This document shows positions 1-6,494 of a stretch of 14,990 nucleotides of DNA, piece by piece. The stretch is taken from assembly GCA_025062175.1 (NCBI GenBank), contig JANXAX010000008.1, positions 5,687 to 20,676 of the forward strand. The letters are read 5' to 3'. The translations under genes and the position numbers were made by a program. Within the stretch, counting starts at the first letter, position 1. The number at the start of each line of letters is the position of its first letter. The notes below the pieces were generated by a model. That model did no database searches. It was given only the letters and a program-made list of their open reading frames with translations, and had not been told where the DNA came from. The DNA is from Anaerolineae bacterium (lineage in GTDB: Bacteria; Chloroflexota; Anaerolineae; 4572-78; NAK82).

Positions 1-104
1 AAGGGTTGCTGCTGCGTTGAGAAGTATACGCCTAATATGACAACCCCCATGGCAATCAACACCGCTGCCAGGGCGAACAGCAGTGCCAGAACCCATCCAC
101 GCAT
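1..104 (-). CDS. Small membrane or secreted protein, N-terminus only (partial)
   Basis: An open frame begins with ATG at 104 and runs off the left edge, giving 34 residues. After a short MRGW start there is one long hydrophobic stretch (about residues 4-28, rich in Leu, Ala, Val and Ile), followed by polar STQQQ. This reads as a signal anchor or uncleaved signal peptide, so the protein is probably anchored in the membrane with its remainder outside. The start lies seven bases after the stop of the prolyl isomerase lipoprotein gene, so the two are probably co-transcribed. No clear Shine-Dalgarno sequence is seen. Function cannot be told from this fragment. Confidence 0.55.
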   Translation of the reverse strand, partial: MRGWVLALLFALAAVLIAMGVVILGVYFSTQQQP

Positions 105-111
105 AGGTCGG

Positions 112-1254
112 CTACTGGGGCTGGTAGTATTCGATGACGGCCCGGGCACGGCGCTCAGCCAGCCACTTCTGGAAAGCACTTTGCTGCGCATATAAGAGCA
201 TCTCAGGAGTTAACGGTCGATCTCTTTCTCGCGCTTCCACTTTAATGATATGGTAGCCTGCTTCGCTTTGAACTAGCGGGGAGATTTCACCGACAGCTAA
301 TCCGAACGCCGTTTGCACTACCACTGAAGGCATCAAGGCCACATCACGCGGAAACCACCCCAAATCGCCCCCGTTGGCAGCGGTACTGGGATCCTCAGAT
401 TCTTGCTGTGCCAGTGCAGCAAAATTTTCTCCCTTTTTCAAACGTGCTAGCAGAGCTTGTCCCTTGGCCTGATCTACTGTGAAGATATGCCGAGCGTGCA
501 CTTGCTCGGCGACTGTAGGCACCGCTGCTGCGACCACGGCGATCACTTTGCTCGCCAGCAACTGGGCGCGCTGCATCGCACGCAGCTCCTGCTCAGTCAT
601 GTTATTCATGCGCAGCCACTGCTCGAGGGGAACCCAATCTGGCCCTGCTACATCCCGCAAGGACTGTTCAACCTCTTCATCCGTCACGATGATGCCCATT
701 TCCGTTGCGGCTTGTTCGATAAGCACCTGATCGATCAATCCCTGGAGTACATTGGCACGCAGTTGCGCCCGTTGTGCTTCACCAACTTCCCCCTGAGCCA
801 TAATGCCTTGTTCGACGAGCGCTTTTTCGGTCTGTTCCACCTGCTTCTGATAGACATCTAGGTAGATCGGCTGGTCGTTCACACGCGCGATCAGGGCTTT
901 GCCCTCGTGAGAAGATCTCGGTCCTGTTGAAGTGGGGGATGGCACAGCAGTCATAAGGCTAGCCATCGTAACGGCAGGTGAAAGCGTCGGTTGCAAAACC
1001 ACTGTAGAAGTTGAGGTTGACGTAACATCAGGGAAGGGGATCGAGGACACGGACTGCTCCGTGACACGAGGAGTCGCGAAGGACCCACTCTGTCCACTTG
1101 TCACACCGCAAGCGACCAGCATAAGCGATGGGGCAAAGAATATGAGCAGGGCACCTGCTACGCCACGCTCCCTGGTCGCTCGGAGGATCTTTGGGACCGC
1201 GAAAAGTGATTCCCTAAAAGATGAAAATTTGGGCAAGTGTCGTAGAGTTGTCAT
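112..1254 (-). CDS. Parvulin-type peptidyl-prolyl cis-trans isomerase lipoprotein (SurA/PrsA-like)
   Basis: This 380-residue protein should be a secreted foldase that isomerises Xaa-Pro bonds in exported proteins. A basic N-region of about 30 residues precedes a hydrophobic segment (33-48) ending in lipobox LVAC, with lipidated Cys49. A Ser/Thr/Pro-rich linker follows (about 55-115). Residues about 120-240 form a SurA-like helical chaperone domain, opening with ARVNDQPIYLDVY. Residues about 252-340 are the rotamase domain: VHARHIF, the NGGDLGWFPRD turn (294-304), the AFGLAVGEIS strand and the GYHIIKVE end are all classical parvulin signatures. Order and length match the PrsA/SurA family of Gram-positive and Chloroflexota lipoproteins. 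The n-region is unusually long, but no later Met before the hydrophobic core gives a better start. A TTGTAT-17-TATAAT promoter lies upstream. The client proteins are unknown. Confidence 0.88.
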   Translation of the reverse strand: MTTLRHLPKFSSFRESLFAVPKILRATRERGVAGALLIFFAPSLMLVACGVTSGQSGSFATPRVTEQSVSSIPFPDVTSTSTSTVVLQPTLSPAVTMASLMTAVPSPTSTGPRSSHEGKALIARVNDQPIYLDVYQKQVEQTEKALVEQGIMAQGEVGEAQRAQLRANVLQGLIDQVLIEQAATEMGIIVTDEEVEQSLRDVAGPDWVPLEQWLRMNNMTEQELRAMQRAQLLASKVIAVVAAAVPTVAEQVHARHIFTVDQAKGQALLARLKKGENFAALAQQESEDPSTAANGGDLGWFPRDVALMPSVVVQTAFGLAVGEISPLVQSEAGYHIIKVEARERDRPLTPEMLLYAQQSAFQKWLAERRARAVIEYYQPQ

Positions 1255-1296
1255 ATTTCACAACATCTCGTACTTTACTATAACTGTGACGGGGTC

Positions 1297-1325
1297 ATTA
1301 TAGGCCGCTATGCAGACGGATACAA
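1297..1325 (-). promoter_or_regulatory. Sigma70-type promoter for the prolyl isomerase gene
   Basis: On the minus strand, TTGTAT (1325-1320) and a perfect TATAAT (1302-1297) are separated by exactly 17 bases. The start point would lie near 1290, giving a leader of about 36 bases before the ATG at 1254. This supports separate transcription of the isomerase gene from the upstream G5/PD40 gene. Confidence 0.55.
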
Positions 1326-1383
1326 ATCGGGTGCTATCGTAAAGAACTGCAGTTGAGAAAATTATAGTGATTCTCCTAGCGCT

Positions 1384-2937
1384 TTATTCCGCATTAAGTC
1401 CCTCAGCGGCCCAACGTGGCCGGCTTATCTGTCCGGTGGAAGTGAGTTGCTGCGGTATTCCTCCATGAATGTTGCCCAGGTAGAGGTTGCCGTTGTACAC
1501 AAAGAGAAATGTCTCTCCCGATGGCGACCAAGCGACCTCGGGCGGCGGCAATACCCCAGTCCCTTCCTCCAGTGGGAACAGCTGACGCGGGTTACTGCCA
1601 TCATGGTCGCGCAGGATCAAAGTGTACCGGCTATCCATAGAGTGCAACGCATCGACCGCCTGACCGTGCAACAGACCGTGGCGTCCCCAATAAGGTGCAG
1701 CCCACATACCCACCCGTTCCGCCACGCGCGCCTGCAGTGACCCATCGGACGCGAATAACCACAAGTCGAATAGGGGGCTATCGTGGACGTCTTCGTTGGC
1801 CAGCGGTTCACCGTGGACAACAGCGGCCAAGAAACGCCCATCGGGTGACCAACTCAGATCAGGAATCCACACCCACTCGCTATACGTGTTATAAGGGGCA
1901 AAATCGCGCAGCACAGTGAGGGTTCCACTGAGTACATCATAAACACCCACTTGATCAGCCCGCGCATAGGCGAAGGCTTTACCTTCTGGGGACCAAGCAA
2001 ATTTATTGCCCCACCAACCATAAACGCCGCCGGTGTTGGCAGTGATCACCTGGGTTGCGCGGGCAATCGCACGGGCATCTGCCTTGCCAACCCATAGATC
2101 ATTACGCGCACGCCAGCCGGGGGAACTGGTGGTGCGTTCTGCCGTACTGTAGGCAATTTGCTTCCCGTCCGGCGACCATTGTGCATAGAGCACCCCCCGC
2201 ACCGGCAACGAGATCGGCGATTCTCCCACGATCGTGGTTTTGACCATCCACAGTTGATTCAAGGGTGTCTCAATATCTCCCTCCAGACGACGCGTGTAGA
2301 GCAGCCAACGACCATCGGGAGAGAGTTCGAACACCCGTCCATCCAGGTCACCCTCCGTGGTGAGAGGTCGACGTGCCGCGCTGTTCCCACGCATTACCCA
2401 AGCGTTGCCGGCCGCCAAATACGCGATCGTGCCTTCCAACGGCACTGCACGCAGGCTGTGGGTTGCTCCCACCGCCACAATCTCATCTTGGGGTGGTTTG
2501 ATCTGCACCTGACTGACACGTATGCGTTCGACCACCTTCCCGTCTTCCAATACCACACGATAGGTGACCTCATCCTCGCCATTCATTCCCAACTGGACCA
2601 GCCGTGTCTCGCCAGTGGGCAATGCCTCGTTGACGATCACCCTGCGCGTATAGGGTACTGTGATCCGTTCAGTCTCGTAGCGTTCTTCGACGCGTGTAAC
2701 GTGGATCACCATACCGGGTGTCACCTCGACGTACAGATCGGGCTGCACGCGATCAAGTGCTTTCAAGGTTACACCTGCTGCCGCTAGCGCATCTCGCACT
2801 GTACCGCCTGGAATGAGGACCTGCTGACGATTGCCATCTGCTTGAACAATCACCGGTATGGACGACCTCTGGCAACCGAGCAGCATCGTCAGGAGTACGA
2901 GGGAGGTGAAGACCAACAGGAAGGCAACCTTGTTCAT
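1384..2937 (-). CDS. DUF348-G5 domain lipoprotein with C-terminal TolB/PD40 beta-propeller
   Basis: A 517-residue exported lipoprotein. I chose ATG at 2937 because it directly precedes a signal peptide (MNKVAFLLVF..., lipobox LLGC, Cys22) and sits 7 bases after a promoter -10 box; an ORF start at 2994 would add 19 residues of non-signal sequence. Residues about 28-80 resemble the ubiquitin-like DUF348 domain, with its GGTVRDALAAAGV core. Residues about 82-158 form a G5 domain ending in DEIVAVG. G5 domains bind cell-wall sugars in the known families. The rest is a propeller with at least five WSPDG-type PD40 blades (about 203, 252, 313, 361 and 468), as in TolB. DUF348-G5 usually precedes Rpf or 3D muralytic domains, and none is present here, so a lytic role is unlikely. 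A structural or binding role at the envelope is inferred. Confidence 0.82.
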   Translation of the reverse strand: MNKVAFLLVFTSLVLLTMLLGCQRSSIPVIVQADGNRQQVLIPGGTVRDALAAAGVTLKALDRVQPDLYVEVTPGMVIHVTRVEERYETERITVPYTRRVIVNEALPTGETRLVQLGMNGEDEVTYRVVLEDGKVVERIRVSQVQIKPPQDEIVAVGATHSLRAVPLEGTIAYLAAGNAWVMRGNSAARRPLTTEGDLDGRVFELSPDGRWLLYTRRLEGDIETPLNQLWMVKTTIVGESPISLPVRGVLYAQWSPDGKQIAYSTAERTTSSPGWRARNDLWVGKADARAIARATQVITANTGGVYGWWGNKFAWSPEGKAFAYARADQVGVYDVLSGTLTVLRDFAPYNTYSEWVWIPDLSWSPDGRFLAAVVHGEPLANEDVHDSPLFDLWLFASDGSLQARVAERVGMWAAPYWGRHGLLHGQAVDALHSMDSRYTLILRDHDGSNPRQLFPLEEGTGVLPPPEVAWSPSGETFLFVYNGNLYLGNIHGGIPQQLTSTGQISRPRWAAEGLNAE

Positions 2938-2944
2938 TGCCGTT

Positions 2945-2972
2945 ATGCTAGCATCAGCGTTCGAAATGTCAA
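2945..2972 (-). promoter_or_regulatory. Promoter for the G5/PD40 lipoprotein gene, predicted leaderless
   Basis: The minus strand carries a perfect TTGACA (2972-2967), a 16-base spacer ending in TGC, and TAGCAT (2950-2945), i.e. an extended -10 element. Only seven bases separate the -10 box from the ATG at 2937. The transcript would therefore start at or within a base or two of the start codon. No Shine-Dalgarno sequence is present, which is consistent with a leaderless message. Confidence 0.5.
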
Positions 2973-3029
2973 ACCATACGACACAACGTCGCAAGCTCTC
3001 CGTATCTCAAGTGCGACCGCGCTGCAGAA

Positions 3030-3887
3030 TTACCACGCTAGTGATAACTGGGCGAGCGGCAGCCATGCGGGTGGATGGGGTGGCACGAGGGTCTCCTCGG
3101 AGAGCAACTGCCAGCGACCCTGCATTCCCAATGCTTCCATCGCCAAGGTGATGTTCGCCATCACGATGCCGCCGTCGTAAAGGTTGTACCGCTGCGCTGC
3201 CCCTGGGCCGTACCGCGGATTATGACGCAGGACGAAAAGGCTCAGATACCTATCGTGCCAGAGGAAGCGCCATGGCTGGGCATTGCACGCCGATGGTGCT
3301 CGCACGGCCGCCTCGATCAAAGGACGCAGCGATGCAGGCGGCTGCGCCGGGCAGTCGGCGCGCTCCAGGAAGAAGAAGCGTTCTAGCACGGGAGGCTTGG
3401 CACGGCCAAGCACACAGCGCACTAAGCCATCTAACGCACGTCCACCCATTGTCTCCGCTGCCCGTCCAAAGACCACCAGCGCTCCGATGCGCGCATCCGA
3501 TGGGAGTCCCAGCAGGTCGCGTGCCCGTTCTTCGTGCGGCAATGTGCCAATGTAACAGGTAGCGATCCCCAACGCGGTCAGTCGCACTACGATTTGTTCG
3601 ACACGATATCCCAGATCGGTCAACGGATGCACCGTGCCTTGGAGATAAGGCACCAGCGCATGCGGCGAGGTGATGAGACGTCCATAGGCGCCCAACAAGG
3701 TTACCAGATCCTGCCGTACCCCCTCGCTGTGCAGACGAACGCTAAAGTAATTGGCGGGCACAAGTGGCTGGACATTATGGGCAAGTGCACGCACCTGCTC
3801 GAGCGTCGCTTCGTCCAGCGGTTGTGAGTCGTAACGGCGCACAGAGCGGCGCACCAAGATTGCCTGATACAGAGATGCACGGGCCAT
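3030..3887 (-). CDS. Nitroreductase family protein (TM1586-type)
   Basis: A probable FMN-dependent oxidoreductase of 285 residues in the cytoplasm. The N-terminus YQAILVRRSVRRYDSQPL (7-24) is the typical nitroreductase opening, whose arginines bind the FMN phosphate. A second nitroreductase signature, RAPSACNAQPWRF (196-208), lies in the C-terminal half, followed by NLYDGGIVMANITLAMEALG (235-254), the segment that packs on the flavin in this fold. This internally duplicated layout matches the TM1586 branch, in which one chain carries both halves that other nitroreductases form as a dimer. The frame is open upstream to 4016, but those 43 extra residues would overlap the FeoC-like gene and look unlike the family, so ATG 3887 is preferred. 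It is the last gene of the ROK/FeoC-like unit. The substrate is unknown. Confidence 0.75.
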   Translation of the reverse strand: MARASLYQAILVRRSVRRYDSQPLDEATLEQVRALAHNVQPLVPANYFSVRLHSEGVRQDLVTLLGAYGRLITSPHALVPYLQGTVHPLTDLGYRVEQIVVRLTALGIATCYIGTLPHEERARDLLGLPSDARIGALVVFGRAAETMGGRALDGLVRCVLGRAKPPVLERFFFLERADCPAQPPASLRPLIEAAVRAPSACNAQPWRFLWHDRYLSLFVLRHNPRYGPGAAQRYNLYDGGIVMANITLAMEALGMQGRWQLLSEETLVPPHPPAWLPLAQLSLAW

Positions 3888-3958
3888 CCCGGCTTCGTTC
3901 TCCAGCGCAACTGTGGATGAAAGGATTCCCAGCTGGCGGGGAGATAGATCGCGACGGG

Positions 3959-4219
3959 TCAACGCTTCTTGCGCACTAACGAATAGGTGCGTGGCAAGCG
4001 AGCCAGCAACGCGCACTCGGACATCTGATCACAGCAAGCACAATGTAAGGTGCAAGCTTCCACCGCCGCCGCGCGATCGTCACGCAGCTTACCCATGCGC
4101 AACAATGTCTGAAGCATTCCCTCCAGCGCCGTGGCGTCGATGCCCAGACGCGCACTCAGCTCCTGGAGGGTAAGTGGCCGTTGCGCAGCTTCTAGTTCTT
4201 CCAACAAACGGGTCAACAT
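3959..4219 (-). CDS. Small FeoC-like winged-helix protein with a Cys cluster
   Basis: An 86-residue cytoplasmic protein. Residues 1-50 form a short winged-helix unit (LLEELEAAQRPLTLQELSAR, then GIDATALEGMLQTLLRMGKL), as in FeoC and related DprA/MarR-like mini-HTH proteins. Five cysteines follow at 56, 60, 62, 63 and 69 (CTLHCACCDQMSEC), where FeoC proteins carry an Fe-S or metal-binding Cys loop. In enterobacteria FeoC acts with the FeoAB ferrous iron transporter, but no feoA or feoB is in this window. I chose ATG 4219, four bases after the ROK gene stop; the longer frame from 4330 would overlap that gene by over 100 bases. A redox- or metal-sensing role for the neighbouring genes is inferred. 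It could instead be an unrelated Cys-rich HTH regulator. Confidence 0.65.
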   Translation of the reverse strand: MLTRLLEELEAAQRPLTLQELSARLGIDATALEGMLQTLLRMGKLRDDRAAAVEACTLHCACCDQMSECALLARLPRTYSLVRKKR

Positions 4220-4223
4220 GCCG

Positions 4224-5666
4224 TTATCCGGTCGCCGGCAGGCTGGCGGCGGCAATCGATTGTCCGACACGCCGGTTCTTCTCATCCGGCAGTTGAATGT
4301 GAATACGTTCCGCCAGCTCGGGAAACTCATCTTTCAGCACACGCTGGGCTTCCTCCAGGATGAGCGAGCCACCCGAGCCGGAGGTACAACGCCCCAGGAT
4401 CAGCACGTGTTTCAAGATGTAAAATTCGGCGTAGTGGGCGATGGCATAGCCCATATAGACTCCCATCGTTCGCCAGATCTGTTCTGCACCAGGATGGCCA
4501 GCTTCCAACTGTTCTTGGGCGGCCTTCAACTTTTCCGCGTCCGGCACCTCCTCAGGGATATGCACACCAGCTAACGGTGCCAACCGAAAGACACATTGCT
4601 GCGAGAAGTATTGCGCGCCACACCCTCGATCACCTGACCATTCGTCCACTGGTGCGGTGGGGCTGTAATCCACCGGCACAAAGGCGAGCTCGTTCAGCCA
4701 GTCAGTGATGTTCCCTTGCGGTGTCACATAACCGCCCGCCTGGCTCGAGCCCAGCGCAATGCCCAGCACGGCATTATCCTCCAGCGACATCGAACCGGCC
4801 AATGCCGTGACCTCACCGTCGTTGACGATCTCCAACGGCACGCCCAGCTCTTGCCGGATACGCAGGAAAAGGTCACGCACCTCATGGTACCGCTCACGGG
4901 GCACACCGCGAAAGAGCGAGGCGATGCGCACTCGATTATTGACGTAAACGCCGGCAGCGCTGCCACCGATCGCGTCCACACGGGGCATTTTAGAAGCTGC
5001 CAATTTCAGTGCATCCATGATATAGCGATAATGATATTCTGGGTAGCTTTGCTTGCGCGGCTCCCAGACGATCTCGTGGCTGAAGATTGCTTCGCCGTTC
5101 ACCACTGCAGAGACCTTTAGGTCAGAAGCACCCAGGTCGAAGCCGATGCGATAGCCGTCCAGATGACGGCCAAGTGGTCGTTCACTCTCCTTTTCAGGGG
5201 GCACCTCCTCAGGGGAACATGACACCACGGTGAAAGGCTGCTCATAGATATCTTCGCCCATCACCCGTGCGTCGAAGGCACGTTCACCCTCCGGACTGTA
5301 AGTTTGTCGGATGAAAGCTCCGATGCTGGCCGGGCCACCCACATACACTTTCCAGCCGCCACGTTGCCAGAGCAAGCACTTGACCAGCCGCTCGGCGTAC
5401 ATCAAGTTGGCCTCGGCGCGGGGATGTCCTTCGGGGAAGACAACTGTCTCGAAGCGCGAGAGGTGACCCCCACTACGCTCTAATCCCAACACCAGTGGCA
5501 CACCCACCCTCGAATCGGCCACTTCCTGGCGAAAAGCACGGTTGGCTAAAACGGCAGGACGAAACCCATCGTCCAAGGGAGGACGAAGGCGCGGCGGGAT
5601 CAAACGCAGCGCTCTATCCATATGCTCCACTCCAGGTGCATAAGTGATCGCTTCAACAAATCTCAT
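4224..5666 (-). CDS. ROK/ASKHA-fold sugar-kinase-like protein with extra N-terminal domain
   Basis: A 480-residue protein whose C-terminal two thirds belong to the ROK branch of the actin-like ATPase fold. The phosphate-1 loop IGFDLGASDLKVSAV (174-188), the catalytic-Asp motif IVNDGEVTALAG (280-291), the phosphate-2 loop GIALGSSQAGGY (302-313) and the adenosine motif ILGRCTSGSGG (423-433) are all in order, so ATP-dependent phosphorylation of a sugar or related hydroxyl compound is plausible. The usual ROK zinc motif CxCGxxGC is reduced to GCGAQYFSQQC (348-358). The first 170 residues are an additional domain I do not recognise by function, and the family is normally about 300-400 residues. 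There is no helix-turn-helix, so it is not an NagC/Mlc-type repressor. The start could be Met16 (5621). It is followed after four bases by the FeoC-like gene. The substrate is unknown. Confidence 0.72.
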   Translation of the reverse strand: MRFVEAITYAPGVEHMDRALRLIPPRLRPPLDDGFRPAVLANRAFRQEVADSRVGVPLVLGLERSGGHLSRFETVVFPEGHPRAEANLMYAERLVKCLLWQRGGWKVYVGGPASIGAFIRQTYSPEGERAFDARVMGEDIYEQPFTVVSCSPEEVPPEKESERPLGRHLDGYRIGFDLGASDLKVSAVVNGEAIFSHEIVWEPRKQSYPEYHYRYIMDALKLAASKMPRVDAIGGSAAGVYVNNRVRIASLFRGVPRERYHEVRDLFLRIRQELGVPLEIVNDGEVTALAGSMSLEDNAVLGIALGSSQAGGYVTPQGNITDWLNELAFVPVDYSPTAPVDEWSGDRGCGAQYFSQQCVFRLAPLAGVHIPEEVPDAEKLKAAQEQLEAGHPGAEQIWRTMGVYMGYAIAHYAEFYILKHVLILGRCTSGSGGSLILEEAQRVLKDEFPELAERIHIQLPDEKNRRVGQSIAAASLPATG

Positions 5667-5882
5667 TCTACCATCAAAACACCTTTCGTGCCATTAACAG
5701 GGCAAGGCTCGCACGATGCATTTCAAATCGGGGAACATAGTGAAAGCAGCAGCCCAGGATGAAGACGGTTATCCAAGTCGCGACCGTCCAAGAGCAGCAC
5801 CGCAGCCGCTTGCCCACGCGCGCGGCTCGTTTCCTCTCCCCTGGGAAGACAAACGCACCCTATAAAGTGCAAGCAGAGTCTT
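5667..5882. other. Intergenic region between mocA and the ROK gene, with two small hairpins
   Basis: This 216-base gap has no convincing gene. Two GC-rich inverted repeats are visible: GACGGT (5764-5769) with ACCGTC (5783-5788), and AGCCGC (5804-5809) with GCGGCT (5822-5827). Neither is followed by a T-run in either direction, so they are not standard intrinsic terminators. They could help end the mocA transcript or be chance. No strong promoter for the ROK gene stands out here. Confidence 0.3.
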
Positions 5883-6494
5883 TCAACACCCTCCGTGTCG
5901 GGAAGCCAGTTTTTCATAATCGTTTGGCGTATCGATGTCGAGCAAGATGCCGGCGTCGGAGACCGGCACGCGTTCTGCCTCGGCAGCGTGCGCCTGCAAC
6001 ACAAGACGAGCGCCCACGTCGCCGCGCAAAGCCATCAGCTCAGGGAAGAGACGGCGGTCGAAGAGCACAGGATTGCCACGGCGGCCATTCCACTCGGGCC
6101 ACACCAGCGGTGCTCGGGTGGCATCGTAGCATGCAATCAGTTGCTCGAGTGTGCTGCTCTGCACAGCTGGCTGGTCAGCTAACAGAAACAAGGCTGCATC
6201 AATATCCGGTGGCAACGCGGCTAGCCCCGCCTGCACCGAGGTGCTCTGTCCCTGCGCCCATTCTGGGTTTACCACCACCTGCACAGGCCGCCCGCGCAGC
6301 GCAGCGCGGCAATCTTCCGCCTGAGCGCCCACTACCACCACCACCGGTCTGGCCGAGGAAGCCAGGGCGGTATCAACCACTTGTGTCAATAACGTGCCAC
6401 CTTGCCAGGGCAACAGTTGCTTTAATCGACCGAAACGCTTAGCACCACCGGCGGCAAGTACTACCGCAGCCACGCGTACCGACATGTCACTCAT
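5883..6494 (-). CDS. mocA: MobA/MocA-type nucleotidyltransferase, probable molybdenum cofactor cytidylyltransferase
   Basis: A 203-residue enzyme that should transfer CMP from CTP to molybdopterin, making the MCD cofactor used by xanthine-dehydrogenase-family enzymes. The NTP-binding signature is VVLAAGGAKRFGRLKQLLPW (11-30), with Lys25 and the KQLLPW ending typical of MocA rather than MobA. Further family marks are NPEWAQGQSTSVQAGL (76-91), the metal-binding LLADQP (104-109), RRGNPVLF (138-145), RGDVGAR (157-163) and the closing DIDTPNDYEKL (187-197). I chose ATG 6494 because it forms ATGAGTGA with the permease stop, an eight-base overlap that implies translational coupling; ATG 6485 is the alternative. 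The longer frame to 6575 lies inside the permease gene. No molybdoenzyme gene is nearby. A related purine or sugar nucleotidyltransferase is possible. Confidence 0.8.
   Translation of the reverse strand: MSDMSVRVAAVVLAAGGAKRFGRLKQLLPWQGGTLLTQVVDTALASSARPVVVVVGAQAEDCRAALRGRPVQVVVNPEWAQGQSTSVQAGLAALPPDIDAALFLLADQPAVQSSTLEQLIACYDATRAPLVWPEWNGRRGNPVLFDRRLFPELMALRGDVGARLVLQAHAAEAERVPVSDAGILLDIDTPNDYEKLASRHGGC

Noticed and set aside
1354..1376. Short inverted repeat (GAGAA / TTCTC) with an internal TATAAT in the gap downstream of the G5/PD40 gene
   Set aside because: A five-base stem is too weak for a terminator and the TATAAT has no usable -35. A better promoter for the isomerase gene lies at 1297-1325.
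2158..2787. 209-codon plus-strand open frame opposite the G5/PD40 gene
   Set aside because: The minus strand there encodes a coherent lipoprotein with G5 and propeller motifs. The antisense translation is His/Arg-rich and matches nothing known.
5723..6004. 93-codon minus-strand frame overlapping the mocA 3' end and the following gap
   Set aside because: More than half lies out of frame over mocA. The remainder has no signal peptide, domain or start context, so a small gene could not be supported.
5759..6442. 227-codon plus-strand open frame antisense to mocA
   Set aside because: It is rich in Arg, Pro and Ala with no recognisable domain, lies opposite a clear MocA with all motifs, and continues into the intergenic gap. 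It is a frame shadow of GC-rich coding DNA.
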